Of a stretch of 64,000 nucleotides of DNA, positions 34,555 through 44,626 are shown one piece after another. The stretch is from Bacteroidales bacterium (GTDB lineage: Bacteria; Bacteroidota; Bacteroidia; Bacteroidales; UBA932): the NCBI GenBank assembly GCA_017399865.1, contig JAFQAT010000004.1, positions 1 to 64,000 on the forward strand, given 5' to 3'. Under the pieces are notes generated by a model. That model worked only from the letters and a program-made list of their open reading frames with translations. It did not search any database and was not told the DNA's origin. The position numbers were made by a program, and so were the translations under genes. Numbering within the stretch: position 1 is the stretch's first letter; each line of letters starts with the position of its first letter.

Positions 34555-35460
34555 ATGAGCGAAAAGAAGATCATGGTCATCGGAAGCAGCAACACCGATA
34601 TGACCGTAGTAGCAGACAGGCTCCCTATTCCAGGTGAGACCGTCCTTGGAGGAAAATTCGCAATGGGTCCGGGAGGCAAGGGTGCCAACCAGGCCGTAGC
34701 AGCTCAGAGACTTGGCGGAAACGTTTCATTCATCTGCAAGGTCGGCAACGACATTTTCGGCGAAAATGCCATCAGACACTACAACAACGAGGGCATGGAC
34801 ACTACCGGCATCATGCGCTCGGAGCTTCCTTCCGGTGTGGCACTCATATCTGTCGATACGAATGCAGAGAACTGCATCGTAGTGGCATCCGGTGCCAACG
34901 GAGACATCACAGAGGCTGACATCGAAGCTCACAGAAAGGAGATCGAAGAGTCTTCAATCCTTCTCCTCCAGCTTGAGATTCCGGTTGAAGCTGTCGTAAG
35001 GGCAGCCAAGATAGGACATGAGGCAGGTGTATATGTCGTTCTCAACCCGGCTCCTGCCTGCGACCTCCCTGAAGAGATCTATCAGTATATTTCTCTGATA
35101 ATTCCTAACCAGACCGAGATTGCCCTCATGACAGGCATCGAGGCAAAGAACGAAGAAGGCGCCGCAAAGGCAGTTGAGGCACTGCAGGAAAAAGGCGTCC
35201 AGGATGTCATCGTGACAATGGGATCCAAGGGATCCATGGTATATAACCAGGGTCAGGCGACATTCGTTCCTTCCAGAAAGGTCAATGCCGTAGACACGAC
35301 AGCAGCAGGCGACACTTATTGCGGAGGTCTCTGCGTGGCACTGTCCGAAGGCAAGGACATCATCGAGGCAGCGGAGTTCGCCACAGCAGCATCAGCACTC
35401 ACAGTGCAGAAACGTGGAGCTCAGGACTCTATTCCATACAGAAAGGATATAATTCTATAG
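34555..35460 (+). CDS. rbsK: Ribokinase
   Basis: PfkB-family kinase converting ribose to ribose 5-phosphate. Start at the ATG 34555 (MSEKKIMVIGSSNTDMTV); a TTG three codons earlier is less likely. Signature 1 is GGKGANQAVAAQRLGG near residues 38-53. Signature 2 with the catalytic Asp is DTTAAGDTYCGGLCVAL near 247-263. The Asn-rich KPNxTE-type motif appears as IIPNQTEIALMTG. About 301 residues, normal. It heads the operon, so ribose is the anticipated end product of the surface and periplasmic steps encoded downstream. Ends with a TAG stop. Confidence 0.93.
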   Translation: MSEKKIMVIGSSNTDMTVVADRLPIPGETVLGGKFAMGPGGKGANQAVAAQRLGGNVSFICKVGNDIFGENAIRHYNNEGMDTTGIMRSELPSGVALISVDTNAENCIVVASGANGDITEADIEAHRKEIEESSILLLQLEIPVEAVVRAAKIGHEAGVYVVLNPAPACDLPEEIYQYISLIIPNQTEIALMTGIEAKNEEGAAKAVEALQEKGVQDVIVTMGSKGSMVYNQGQATFVPSRKVNAVDTTAAGDTYCGGLCVALSEGKDIIEAAEFATAASALTVQKRGAQDSIPYRKDIIL

Positions 35461-35490
35461 TATATAATAACAACTAAAACAATCAACACC

Positions 35491-36501
35491 ATGTTTATCA
35501 TCAACAGCTACCTTCTTGCAGTAGTATTCTGCTTCATTACAATGATGTGCTGGGGTTCATGGGGCAACACCCAGAAACTCGCGGCTAAAAGCTGGAGATA
35601 TGAGCTCTTCTACTGGGACTATGTAATCGGTATGGTGCTCTTCTCACTCCTTATATGTTTCACCATGGGAAGCTTCGGAAGCGAAGGACGTCCTTTCGTT
35701 GAAGATATCGCGCAGGTGAGCCTCAAGAACGTAGGAAGCATCATCCTCGGAGGTATCATCTTCAACGCTTCAAACATTCTTCTCTCAGCATCGACTTCCA
35801 TTGCCGGCATGGCAGTGGCATTCCCTCTCGGAGTAGGTCTCTCACTCGTACTGGGAACCATCATCAACTATATCGGAGCGCCTAAGGGAGATCCGGTGAT
35901 CCTCTTCATCGGCGTGGCTCTCATCGTCGTGGCCATCATCTGCAACGGCATCGCGTCAGGCAAGGTGCAGCAGAGCAATGAGGAGCAGAGCAAGAACGGA
36001 AGAAAGGGTATCATCCTCGCCGTACTTGCCGGCATACTCATGGCATTCTTCTACAGATTCGTGGCAGCTGCAATGGACCTCGACAACTTTGCAGCTCCGG
36101 CAGCAGGAAAGGCTACTCCATACACGGCCATCTTCATTTTCTCACTTGGAGTACTTATAAGCAACTTCCTTTTCAACACTCTCGTGATGAAGCGTCCTTT
36201 CGTAGGCGAGCCTGTCTCTTATAAGGAATACTTCAAGGGCAACGGCAAGACTCACCTTGTAGGAATGCTCGGCGGAGCTATCTGGTGCCTCGGTACAGCA
36301 TTCAGCTACATTGCATCAGGCAAGGCCGGTGCCGCAATCTCCTATGCACTCGGACAGGGCGCTCCGATGATTGCAGCCATCTGGGGAGTATTCGTATGGA
36401 AAGAGTTCAAGGGTGCCAGGAAAGGCGTCTACGGTCTTCTCTGCGTGATGTTCCTCTTCTTCCTTGCAGGTCTCGGATGCATCATCATCTCAGGAAACTA
36501 A
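35491..36501 (+). CDS. GRP/RhaT-type sugar permease, probably for ribose
   Basis: Inner-membrane transporter with ten hydrophobic segments in 336 residues, from the drug/metabolite superfamily sugar branch. Segments such as MMCWGSWGNTQKLAAKSWRYELFYWDYVIG and the second-half AAISYALGQGAPMIAAIWGVFVWKEFKGA match the glucose/ribose porter (GRP) family. It sits 30 bases after ribokinase and before SusC, so ribose is the probable cargo. The substrate is inferred from context. Confidence 0.85.
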   Translation: MFIINSYLLAVVFCFITMMCWGSWGNTQKLAAKSWRYELFYWDYVIGMVLFSLLICFTMGSFGSEGRPFVEDIAQVSLKNVGSIILGGIIFNASNILLSASTSIAGMAVAFPLGVGLSLVLGTIINYIGAPKGDPVILFIGVALIVVAIICNGIASGKVQQSNEEQSKNGRKGIILAVLAGILMAFFYRFVAAAMDLDNFAAPAAGKATPYTAIFIFSLGVLISNFLFNTLVMKRPFVGEPVSYKEYFKGNGKTHLVGMLGGAIWCLGTAFSYIASGKAGAAISYALGQGAPMIAAIWGVFVWKEFKGARKGVYGLLCVMFLFFLAGLGCIIISGN

Positions 36502-36520
36502 ACGACAAAAGACGACTATA

Positions 36521-39439
36521 ATGAGAAAATTATTGATAATTCTCCTTGCATGCGTATGTTCAGCTGTTTCCGTACATGCGCAGACTAAGGCCGTGACCGG
36601 AAAGGTCAGCGGCAGCGATGGAGAAATCCTCACCGGAGCGACCCTCGTCACCGCCGGCGGCAATTATGCCCTGACCGACATCGACGGAAGCTTCTCCATC
36701 GAGTCAAAGAACGGTGAAAGCATCGTAGTGTCATATCTCGGCTATGACGACTACACATTTACAGCAGATGGTCAGCAGGGCCTTGATATCATCCTTCAGC
36801 TTTCGGCAAACACAGTCCTTGAAGAGGCTGTAGCCATCGGTTACGGAAAGACCACCAAAAAGGAGGTGACCGGATCTGTAGCAAGTCTCAAGGCAGAGGA
36901 CTTCGACAGAGGAACCTTCACTACTCCGGCAGCAATGCTTCAGGGTAAGGTGGCAGGTCTTACAGTAACCAATCCGGACGGAGGTGACCCTAATGCATCC
37001 TTCGAAATCATGCTTCGCGGTACCAACACTCTCGTGGCAGGTCAGGGTCCGCTCGTGATCATCGACGGCGTCGCAGGGGCCGACATGAGGACCATCAACT
37101 TCCAGGAAGTGGAATCCATAGACGTTCTCAAGGACGGATCGGCAGCTGCGATCTACGGTACCCGTGGTACGAACGGTGTCATCATCATCACCACCAAACG
37201 CGCAAAGAGCGGCAGCACATCTGTCGAATATGACGGTCAGGTGACAGTACAGACTGTCGCTGCACGTGCAGAGCCTCTGAACGCCAAGCAGTATGCTGAA
37301 GCCATAAAGAAGCACGCTCCTACACTGACAAGCAAACTTTACGGTCACGACACAGACTGGTTCGAGGCGATCACAAGAACTCCGATAAGCCACAAGCACT
37401 CGCTGGCAATCTCAGGAGGATCTGAAAGCTTCTCGCATCGTACTGTCCTGAACATCGAGCAGAACCAGGGCCTTCAGAAACTGAATGACTCTCAGAAATA
37501 CCTGATAAAGACCAATATACATCAGGATGCTCTTCAGGGATGGCTTACATTCGATTACAATCTCTCATACACCAAAAGGCAATATACACCTGCAAACTAT
37601 AGTGCGTTCAGACAGGCTTTCCTCAGAAACCCTACAGAGCCTGTCTATGACAAGTCCAACACAGAGGCCGGCGGATACTTCACCATCGACGCGATGGACT
37701 ACTACAACCCTGTGGCAATGCTTGAACAGAAGGACAACGACACAGATGTAGACAACTTCTCAGGATCCATCAGAGCGACTTTGAACATCCTGCCTGTGAA
37801 AGGACTCAAGTGGGACAACTTCATCAGCTACAACAACGAGCGCTACGAATCAAGAGAGTACCTCCGCAGATACTACCCTAGTTCTCTGGGACAGCAGGGA
37901 GTGGCATACATCTCGAACTCATATTCGAGCGACGTACAGTATGAAAGCACGCTTCAGTATTCGAACACCTTCGGAAAGCACTCTGTACAGGGAGTCCTCG
38001 GATATACCTACCAGGAGACAAATGAGCGCAGCGCATCCATGGAGAACTATGGTTTTGACTTCGATGATTTCAAGACGGACAACATAGGAGCAGGCGGAGC
38101 GCTTCAGGAAGGTCTTGCCGACATGAGTTCATTCCGGGGAATGAGCAGATATATCGCTTTCTTCGGCCGCGTGATGTACAATTATGACGAGAAATATCTC
38201 GCATCCGTATCGCTCAGACGCGACGGTTCAAGCAAATTCGGAGCGGACAACAAATGGGGATGGTTCCCGGCTGTCAGCCTCGGATGGCGCATCAACAAGG
38301 AAAGCTGGTTCGAGGACACCGACTGGCTCAGCGACCTCAAGCTCAGAGCTGGTTTCGGTGTGACCGGCAACCAGGACTTCTCAAGCTACAAGTCACTTCT
38401 GCTCATGGATCCGTTCAGCTTCTATTATTATGACGGCAAATGGGTGACTTCATATGCTCCGGCAAGCAATCCTAACCCGGACCTTGCCTGGGAAAGAAAG
38501 AATGAGTTCAACGTCGGTCTCGACTTCGCATTCTTTGACAACCGCTTCGGTGGAACAATCGACTATTACTACCGTCTCACCACCAACCTCCTTTACAACT
38601 ACACTGTGCCTGTGCCGCCATATGACTACGGAACCATGTTCACGAATGTAGGTTCCATCAGCAACACAGGTATAGAGCTCACATTGTATGGCACCCCGGT
38701 ACAGAAGGAGAACTTCGAGTGGAACACCACCCTTACTCTCGCCAACAACACCAACAAGCTCATCAAGTTCACAAACGACGAGTTCACTGCCGGTGAATAC
38801 AAGGTAGGCTACATGTCTACTCCGATCGGAGCATACTCGCAGAGACTGATAGAGGGTGAAAGCCTCGGAACATTCTATGCCCCTATCTGGAACGGTGTAA
38901 ACAAACAGGGAGAGGACAAGCTTCTAGACTCGAATCCTCTGACAGGAAGAGTAAAGGAAGAGGATTGGGAGAACGTGGGATCTGCATATCCTGACCTCAC
39001 ATTCGGATGGAGCAATAACTTCAGGATATGGAAGTTCGGAATCAGCGCCACTTTCAGAGGTCAGATCGGTGGAAAGATATTCAACACCTACAGAGCCCTG
39101 TATGAGAATGTTTCCAACCTCGGACAGTCCAACATCCTTTCAAGCTGGCTTGCCGACACTGATTTCAAGGGTAAGGAGATCAAGTATTCGACCAAGTTCA
39201 TCGAAGACGCATCATTCCTCAAGCTTGACAACATCTCGGTTTCATATGACCTGAAGCTGAAGAATGACATTCTCAGGAAGATCCGTCTCTACCTCACGGC
39301 TCAGAACATCTTCTGTCTGACAGGATATTCGGGAGTCGACCCTGAAGTGAGTCTTTCAGGAATTGCCCCTGGTATCGAGGGAACAAGCTATTACCCTCGC
39401 ACAAGATCATTCACGTTTGGTGCAACATTCACATTCTAA
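36521..39439 (+). CDS. SusC-like TonB-dependent outer-membrane transporter
   Basis: Barrel of a SusC/SusD uptake pair. The ATG at 36521 is preferred because it begins a signal peptide (MRKLLIILLACVCSAVSVHAQ); an upstream in-frame ATG lies inside the permease gene. A carboxypeptidase-D-like regulatory domain follows (VTGKVSGSDGEILTGATLV; GSFSIESKNGESIVVSYLGYDDY). The plug comes next (VAIGYGKTTKKEVTGSVASL; GPLVIIDGVAGADMRTINFQ; VLKDGSAAAIYGTRGTNGVI), then a barrel ending FTFGATFTF. 972 residues, complete, no frame damage. Expected to import a riboside or ribose-containing ligand with ATP-free TonB energy. Its SusD partner is interrupted. Confidence 0.94.
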   Translation: MRKLLIILLACVCSAVSVHAQTKAVTGKVSGSDGEILTGATLVTAGGNYALTDIDGSFSIESKNGESIVVSYLGYDDYTFTADGQQGLDIILQLSANTVLEEAVAIGYGKTTKKEVTGSVASLKAEDFDRGTFTTPAAMLQGKVAGLTVTNPDGGDPNASFEIMLRGTNTLVAGQGPLVIIDGVAGADMRTINFQEVESIDVLKDGSAAAIYGTRGTNGVIIITTKRAKSGSTSVEYDGQVTVQTVAARAEPLNAKQYAEAIKKHAPTLTSKLYGHDTDWFEAITRTPISHKHSLAISGGSESFSHRTVLNIEQNQGLQKLNDSQKYLIKTNIHQDALQGWLTFDYNLSYTKRQYTPANYSAFRQAFLRNPTEPVYDKSNTEAGGYFTIDAMDYYNPVAMLEQKDNDTDVDNFSGSIRATLNILPVKGLKWDNFISYNNERYESREYLRRYYPSSLGQQGVAYISNSYSSDVQYESTLQYSNTFGKHSVQGVLGYTYQETNERSASMENYGFDFDDFKTDNIGAGGALQEGLADMSSFRGMSRYIAFFGRVMYNYDEKYLASVSLRRDGSSKFGADNKWGWFPAVSLGWRINKESWFEDTDWLSDLKLRAGFGVTGNQDFSSYKSLLLMDPFSFYYYDGKWVTSYAPASNPNPDLAWERKNEFNVGLDFAFFDNRFGGTIDYYYRLTTNLLYNYTVPVPPYDYGTMFTNVGSISNTGIELTLYGTPVQKENFEWNTTLTLANNTNKLIKFTNDEFTAGEYKVGYMSTPIGAYSQRLIEGESLGTFYAPIWNGVNKQGEDKLLDSNPLTGRVKEEDWENVGSAYPDLTFGWSNNFRIWKFGISATFRGQIGGKIFNTYRALYENVSNLGQSNILSSWLADTDFKGKEIKYSTKFIEDASFLKLDNISVSYDLKLKNDILRKIRLYLTAQNIFCLTGYSGVDPEVSLSGIAPGIEGTSYYPRTRSFTFGATFTF

Positions 39440-39451
39440 AGATTAAGAGTT

Positions 39452-41002
39452 ATGAAAAACATATATAAATACATTCTGACTGCCTTAGCCTTTGGAATGG
39501 CAGTATCCTGCACCGATCTTGACGAAGAAGTATACTCATACATCTCAAAAGAAAACTTCTTCACATCAGAGGAGCAGGTGGCGATCTATGCCGGAAGAGC
39601 ATACACATCACTTCAGAACTGGGGCTCGGAGCAGAGCTGGCTGACCATGGACATGCTTCTTGGAGACGAGGCCTGCGCACCGATCAACCCTGAGGGAGCA
39701 TGGAATGACAACGGCCGCTACAAGGAGCTCCAGGAGCACCGCATCCCGACATCAAGCAAGCTCAACCTGATGACCTGGGACTTCATCTTTGATGGCATAG
39801 CAGCATGCAACGATGTCATCTACGAACTTGAAAACACAAGCTACGAGTTTGACGGACGTGCAAGAGTGCTTTCTGAAATAAAGGTACTCCGTGCATTCTT
39901 CTATTATCTTGCTGCAGACGGATACGACAACGTTCCGTTCTCCATAGACAAGATGGACACAAGCTATCCTAAGCCTAAGGACCGCACATATCTGTACGGA
40001 TTCATCGAGAAGGAAGTGACAGACAATATCGGCAACCTCGCCGACAGCCGCGAGACCAACTATTACGGCCGCATCACCAAGGGAGTCGCCAACACCCTGC
40101 TTGCAAAGCTCTATCTCAATGCGGATGTATGGGGTCATGGCACATAGTGGGCCAAGGCAGAGGCGGCAGCCAAGGCTGTCATCGAAAGCGGCACATATGA
40201 ACTTGCCAAGAACTACAAGGACAACTTCATAGTTCACAACGAGACTTCTCCTGAAGCGATTTTCGCCATCCCGTACAGCACTCAGTACATCGAGAGCAGC
40301 GACAATGCATTCTGCCTCTTCGCACTCACCCTTTCAGCAAGCGTTGCAAAGCAGAAATACAGCATCGGTGACGGATGGTACGGTTATGTCGGTCAGCCAG
40401 ACTTCATAGCTACATACGAAGAGGGAGACACACGTCTCAGCGACACATACCTCTTCGGTCAGATCTATGACAAGACCGGCAAGAAGATGACCATCACTCC
40501 GAAAGGAAGCAAGGAAGAAGTGGATTACGTCATAGATCCTATCTTCGACGAGAAGAAGTTCACCGAGGGCAGGACTGAACTCGAAGGAGCCTTCATCCAC
40601 AAGTGGGAGTACCAGAATGACGGTCTTCTCACGAGCTACAAGATCAGTATGGAAAACGACATATTCGTCTTCCGCTATGCTGATGTCATCCTTATGTACG
40701 CCGAAGCGCTTCTTCGTCAGGGAAAGGCTCTTGACAATACTGCTCTTAATGGTCTCAACGCACTTCGCAAGAGAGCAGGTCTTGCAGCAAAGGCCTCATT
40801 CGACCTCAATGAGCTTTATCTGGAAAGAGGCCACGAGATGGCTCTTGAAGGATGGAGAAGACAGGACATGATCCGCTTCGGCACATACCAGAACACATGG
40901 TGGGCAAAGGCAAAGAGGACAGAAGATCATGCATTGCTTCTCCCTATCCCTAGCGAGATCATCAACGCCAACCCTAATCTCAAACAGAATCCTGGATATT
41001 AA
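39452..41002 (+). pseudogene. SusD-like surface lipoprotein interrupted by an amber codon
   Basis: Ligand-capturing partner of the SusC transporter. The lipobox is MAVSC near residue 20, followed by TDLDEEVYSYISKENFFTSEEQ typical of SusD. The reading frame is intact on both sides of TAG at 40145-40147 (codon 232). Before it comes YLNADVWGHGT, after it WAKAEAAAKAVIESGTY, which is continuous SusD sequence to NPNLKQNPGY at the end. Without the amber it would encode 516 residues, a normal SusD. TAG ends other genes here, so recoding is unlikely. A recent nonsense mutation, a minority variant or a sequence error are possible. If real, the product is a 231-residue fragment. Confidence 0.85.
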
Positions 41003-41017
41003 TATACAACTATCATA

Positions 41018-42988
41018 ATGAAGAAATTTACCTTTATACTTATCAGCCTCCTCGCTTTGGTGTCATGCGGCACCAAGGCTGAGAAGGAGATCTCTGAGGC
41101 AGAGCTCAGGGACAAGATAGCCGGCGCATGGCTCGGCCAGATGGTCGGAAACATCTATGGTCTCGAATACGAGAACGACTTCGTAGACGAGCCAGGTGAA
41201 GGACCTTTCACCTGGGAGAAGGGTATGAGAAAGATGACGGAAGTCGACGGAGCATTCTCCGATGACGACACAGACGTCGAGTACATGTACCTTACCCTCA
41301 TGGAGAAGTTCGGCACACAGCCTACATATGCACAGATCCGCGACGGATGGATGTATCACATCAGGGACAGGGTATGGCTTGCAAACCGCGCTACTCTCGG
41401 TCTCATGCATTACGGTCTCACACCTCCTTTCACAGGTGACGAGGATGTGAATCCGCACTGGTTCCAGATCGACCCACAGCTCATAAATGAAATCTGGGCG
41501 TTCACAGCACCGGGCATGGCAGAGTATGCTGCAGGCATTTCCGACTGGGCTGCACGCATCACTTCAGACTCATGGGCTGTTTCTCCTACTGTAGTATACG
41601 GAACCATGTATGCCAACGCCTTCTTCGAAAAGGACATGCGCAAGCTTGTGGAGACTTCTATCGAATTCCTTCCTGACGGAGACCGTTACAAGGATATCGT
41701 AAAGGAGTGTATCGCACTCTATGACCAGAATCCTGAGGACTGGCATCCTGCAAGAAAGGTCATCGCTGACAAGTACTGGCACAACGAGAACACATTCTCA
41801 AAGACCATCTGGAATGCCGCGCTCAACGGAGCAATGGGTATCCTCTCAATGCTCTATGGAGACGGCGACATGGCAAAGACTCTCGAGATCGGCTGTGCAC
41901 TCGGATTCGACTGCGACAACCAGACAGCTACAGTCTGCGGTATCCTCGGAACAATGTATGGTCTCAGCTCTATTCCTGAAGAGTACTCAAAGCCATTCCC
42001 ACACTGGGAGAAGCACTTCAACGACCGCTACATCAACGTTACCCGCTACGACATGCCTGACGCTTCCATCGAGGACATGATCGACAGGACAGTAGCCATG
42101 GCGGAGAAGGTGATCCTCGAAAACGGCGGACGCATAGAGGAGCGTGACGGACAGAAGTGGTACATCATCAACACAGCTGCAAAGTACAGCTACCCTCTCG
42201 AGTTCTGTGTAGGTCCTAACCCTCGCATCATCTCAGGAGAGCCAGTTGACTATGAGTTCTATGCTGTAACTACAAAGAACTATGACTGGAAGCTCGTGAA
42301 GGGAGACCTTCCTGAGGGACTCGTTTTCGAAAATGGAAGACTCACAGGAACGACTGACAAGGCTGGTCACTACCCTATCACCCTCAGCCTCAGCGACGGC
42401 AAGCAGACGATAGAGAAGGAATTCGACCTCGTCGTAAGAGGACGTAATATATCAAAGGAATCTCTTGAAATTCTTTCACTTGCAAAGAAGAGCCGTCTTG
42501 ACATCATCGATTCATGCTGGACTACAAATTCTATGGACTACTACACTGAGAGCGTAGAGGCTATCAACGACGGTATCATCAAGGGTCCTCACTCTGTGTT
42601 CGCTACAGTTACAGAGAAGTCAAACACACCTAAGCGTGACTACTTCGGATACAGATGGGAGAAGCCTGTCAGGACAAACATGGTGGCATTCCACTATGGA
42701 TGTCTTGAGGAGTACGGCGGATGGTATTCAAACATGCATGTAGAGTATCTTGACGCTGAAGGCAACTGGCAGCCTGTCGATGCTACCGTGACTCCTGCCC
42801 TTCCGGAGAGTGACGTAGTATTCATCCAGCCACATTTCGCTGAATTCGTATTCGAGTTCGATCCGGTAGAGACTACAGCGGTGAGAGTGATCGGCGACAA
42901 CAGCATCCTCATCCACTATAACAAATACACCAGGAACGTAGCAGGATTCGTTTCAGTTTCTGAGGTACAGGTTTACGAAGCAGTTTAA
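41018..42988 (+). CDS. ADP-ribosylglycohydrolase-family lipoprotein with Ig-like and C-terminal beta domains
   Basis: Lipoprotein (lipobox at Cys17, LVSC), probably facing the periplasm or cell surface. The ADP-ribosylglycohydrolase fold spans about 30-370, with the start motif DKIAGAWLGQMVGNIYG, the metal-site acids in SDDDTD (82-86) and the second site in GFDCDNQTATVCG (Asp298, Asp300). A putative-Ig segment follows at about 400-475 (VDYEFYAVTTKNYDWKLVKGDLPEGLVF). A C-terminal region (500-656) resembles discoidin-like beta domains. 656 residues. The family removes ADP-ribose from proteins or cleaves related ribosides. In this locus it is expected to release ribose-containing units. Activity on a specific substrate is not shown. 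Confidence 0.88.
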   Translation: MKKFTFILISLLALVSCGTKAEKEISEAELRDKIAGAWLGQMVGNIYGLEYENDFVDEPGEGPFTWEKGMRKMTEVDGAFSDDDTDVEYMYLTLMEKFGTQPTYAQIRDGWMYHIRDRVWLANRATLGLMHYGLTPPFTGDEDVNPHWFQIDPQLINEIWAFTAPGMAEYAAGISDWAARITSDSWAVSPTVVYGTMYANAFFEKDMRKLVETSIEFLPDGDRYKDIVKECIALYDQNPEDWHPARKVIADKYWHNENTFSKTIWNAALNGAMGILSMLYGDGDMAKTLEIGCALGFDCDNQTATVCGILGTMYGLSSIPEEYSKPFPHWEKHFNDRYINVTRYDMPDASIEDMIDRTVAMAEKVILENGGRIEERDGQKWYIINTAAKYSYPLEFCVGPNPRIISGEPVDYEFYAVTTKNYDWKLVKGDLPEGLVFENGRLTGTTDKAGHYPITLSLSDGKQTIEKEFDLVVRGRNISKESLEILSLAKKSRLDIIDSCWTTNSMDYYTESVEAINDGIIKGPHSVFATVTEKSNTPKRDYFGYRWEKPVRTNMVAFHYGCLEEYGGWYSNMHVEYLDAEGNWQPVDATVTPALPESDVVFIQPHFAEFVFEFDPVETTAVRVIGDNSILIHYNKYTRNVAGFVSVSEVQVYEAV

Positions 42989-43004
42989 TTTACAAGACAC
43001 ATAC

Positions 43005-44624
43005 ATGAAGAAGATTATATTTATCGCTGCAGCTCTGCTGGCCCTCGTATCATGCGGCCAGCAGCAGGCTGAGCAGCCTACAGAGGTAACAATGACCAAG
43101 GCAGAACTCCTCGACAAGATCAAGGGAGGCTGGGCAGGTCAGACAATCGGTGTAGTATATGGTGCACCGACCGAGTTCAAGTTCAGAGGAACGACAATCC
43201 AGGACTATCATACCATTCCTTGGGGTGACGGTTATGTAATGTACTGGTGGAAGAAGAAACCAGGTCTTTTCGATGACATCTACAACGACCTTACTTTCGT
43301 AGAGGCTTTCGAGGAGCTCGGTCTTGACTGCTCACAGGACTCACTCGCACTCCGCTTTGCTTATGCGGACTATCACCTTGCTCACGCAAACCAGGCCGGA
43401 CGCTACAATATCCGTCGCGGAATCATGCCTCCTGAATCAGGTCACTGGCTCAATAACCCACATGCTGACGACCTCGACTTCCAGATCGAAGCTGACTTCA
43501 TCGGTCTCATGGCTCCGGCCATGATTCCACAGGCTGTCGAGATTGCTGACAGAGTCGGTCACATCATGAACAGCGGTGACGGTTTCTACGGTGGTGTATT
43601 CGCAGCTAACCTTTATTCAGCTGCCTTCAAGTGCAACGATCCTGCAAAGGTCATCGACATGGCACTTGAGCCTATTCCAGCCGAGAGTACATTCTATCAG
43701 TGCATCGATGATGTACGTAAGTTCCACAAGCAGCATCCGGAAGACTGGAAGGAGTGCTGGTGGGAGATCAACAAGAAGTGGAACAAGGACGTCGGATGTC
43801 CTAAGGGAGTATTCCTCAACTTCAACATCGACGCAAAGATCAATGCTGCATTCATCGCTATCGGTCTCCTTTATGGTGAGGGTGACTTCACAAAGTCTGT
43901 AGACATCTCTACAAGATGCGGTCAGGACTCTGACTGTAACCCTGCTACCGTAGGTGGTGTGCTTGGAGTTATGGTAGGTTATGAGAACATCCCTGAGTTC
44001 TGGCTCAATCCTCTTAAGGAGATCTGGAATCTCGACTTCGAGGGCACTACAGTTTCTCTTGACAAGGGTGCCAACTACTCATACAATCAGGCACTTCAGC
44101 TCATCGAGAAGAACGGAGGATGCATCGAGGGTGACAATGTAGTCATCCCACAGAAGGAGGTTTCAGTTCTTCCTCTCGAGCAGAACTTCATAAACACATA
44201 CCCTACTTACAGAGAGAGATGGGATTGCTGGATGGACAAGGAGTTCGAATTCGATTTCGAGGGTAACGGTTACATCATCTGGGGTAACCTCGTGAAGACC
44301 AAGGAGGTATCACCAAGATACGCTCATATGGTGGCTATCCGTCATATAGGTTCAGAGCCATTCGCTCTTGCAGAGCTTGATGACCCATATGTAGCAGAGA
44401 TCGAAGTATGGATCGACGGCAAGCTTGATGAGGTTTCAATCATGCCTATGAAGAACACCGCACGCCGCCTTGAGCCTACATGGAAATATCAGATGCCTGA
44501 GGGCAAGCACACTGTGAAGCTCGTATGGAGAAATCCTCATAAGGACTACCTTCTCCGCATAAACGACATTCAGTACTACTCTGAGAACGAGAACACCAAC
44601 CAGTTCTACTACTACGCAAGATAA
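43005..44624 (+). CDS. ADP-ribosylglycohydrolase-family lipoprotein, second copy
   Basis: Lipobox at Cys17 (LVSC). Family core begins LLDKIKGGWAGQTIGVVYGAPTEFKF. Metal-site acids are in FDDIYNDLTFVE (90-96), HADDLDFQIEADF, and RCGQDSDCNPATVGG (Asp308 and Asp310). A C-terminal beta region (about 390-539) contains the pattern YVAEIEVWIDGKLDE followed by HTVKLVWRNPHKDYLLRINDIQYY. 539 residues. It is much closer to the third copy (45233-46762) than to the first, indicating a within-locus duplication with the AT-rich lipoprotein gene between. Likely secreted catabolic hydrolase of the ribose locus. Confidence 0.88.
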   Translation: MKKIIFIAAALLALVSCGQQQAEQPTEVTMTKAELLDKIKGGWAGQTIGVVYGAPTEFKFRGTTIQDYHTIPWGDGYVMYWWKKKPGLFDDIYNDLTFVEAFEELGLDCSQDSLALRFAYADYHLAHANQAGRYNIRRGIMPPESGHWLNNPHADDLDFQIEADFIGLMAPAMIPQAVEIADRVGHIMNSGDGFYGGVFAANLYSAAFKCNDPAKVIDMALEPIPAESTFYQCIDDVRKFHKQHPEDWKECWWEINKKWNKDVGCPKGVFLNFNIDAKINAAFIAIGLLYGEGDFTKSVDISTRCGQDSDCNPATVGGVLGVMVGYENIPEFWLNPLKEIWNLDFEGTTVSLDKGANYSYNQALQLIEKNGGCIEGDNVVIPQKEVSVLPLEQNFINTYPTYRERWDCWMDKEFEFDFEGNGYIIWGNLVKTKEVSPRYAHMVAIRHIGSEPFALAELDDPYVAEIEVWIDGKLDEVSIMPMKNTARRLEPTWKYQMPEGKHTVKLVWRNPHKDYLLRINDIQYYSENENTNQFYYYAR

Positions 44625-44626
44625 TC

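Noticed and set aside
40145-40147. Amber codon reassigned or selenocysteine/pyrrolysine-like recoding
   Set aside because: TAG ends the efflux channel, ribokinase and RNase R genes, and no suppressor tRNA or insertion signal was seen.
40487-41002. Separate small gene after the susD stop
   Set aside because: It is in the same frame as susD and is plainly its C-terminal half, so I treat both as one interrupted gene.
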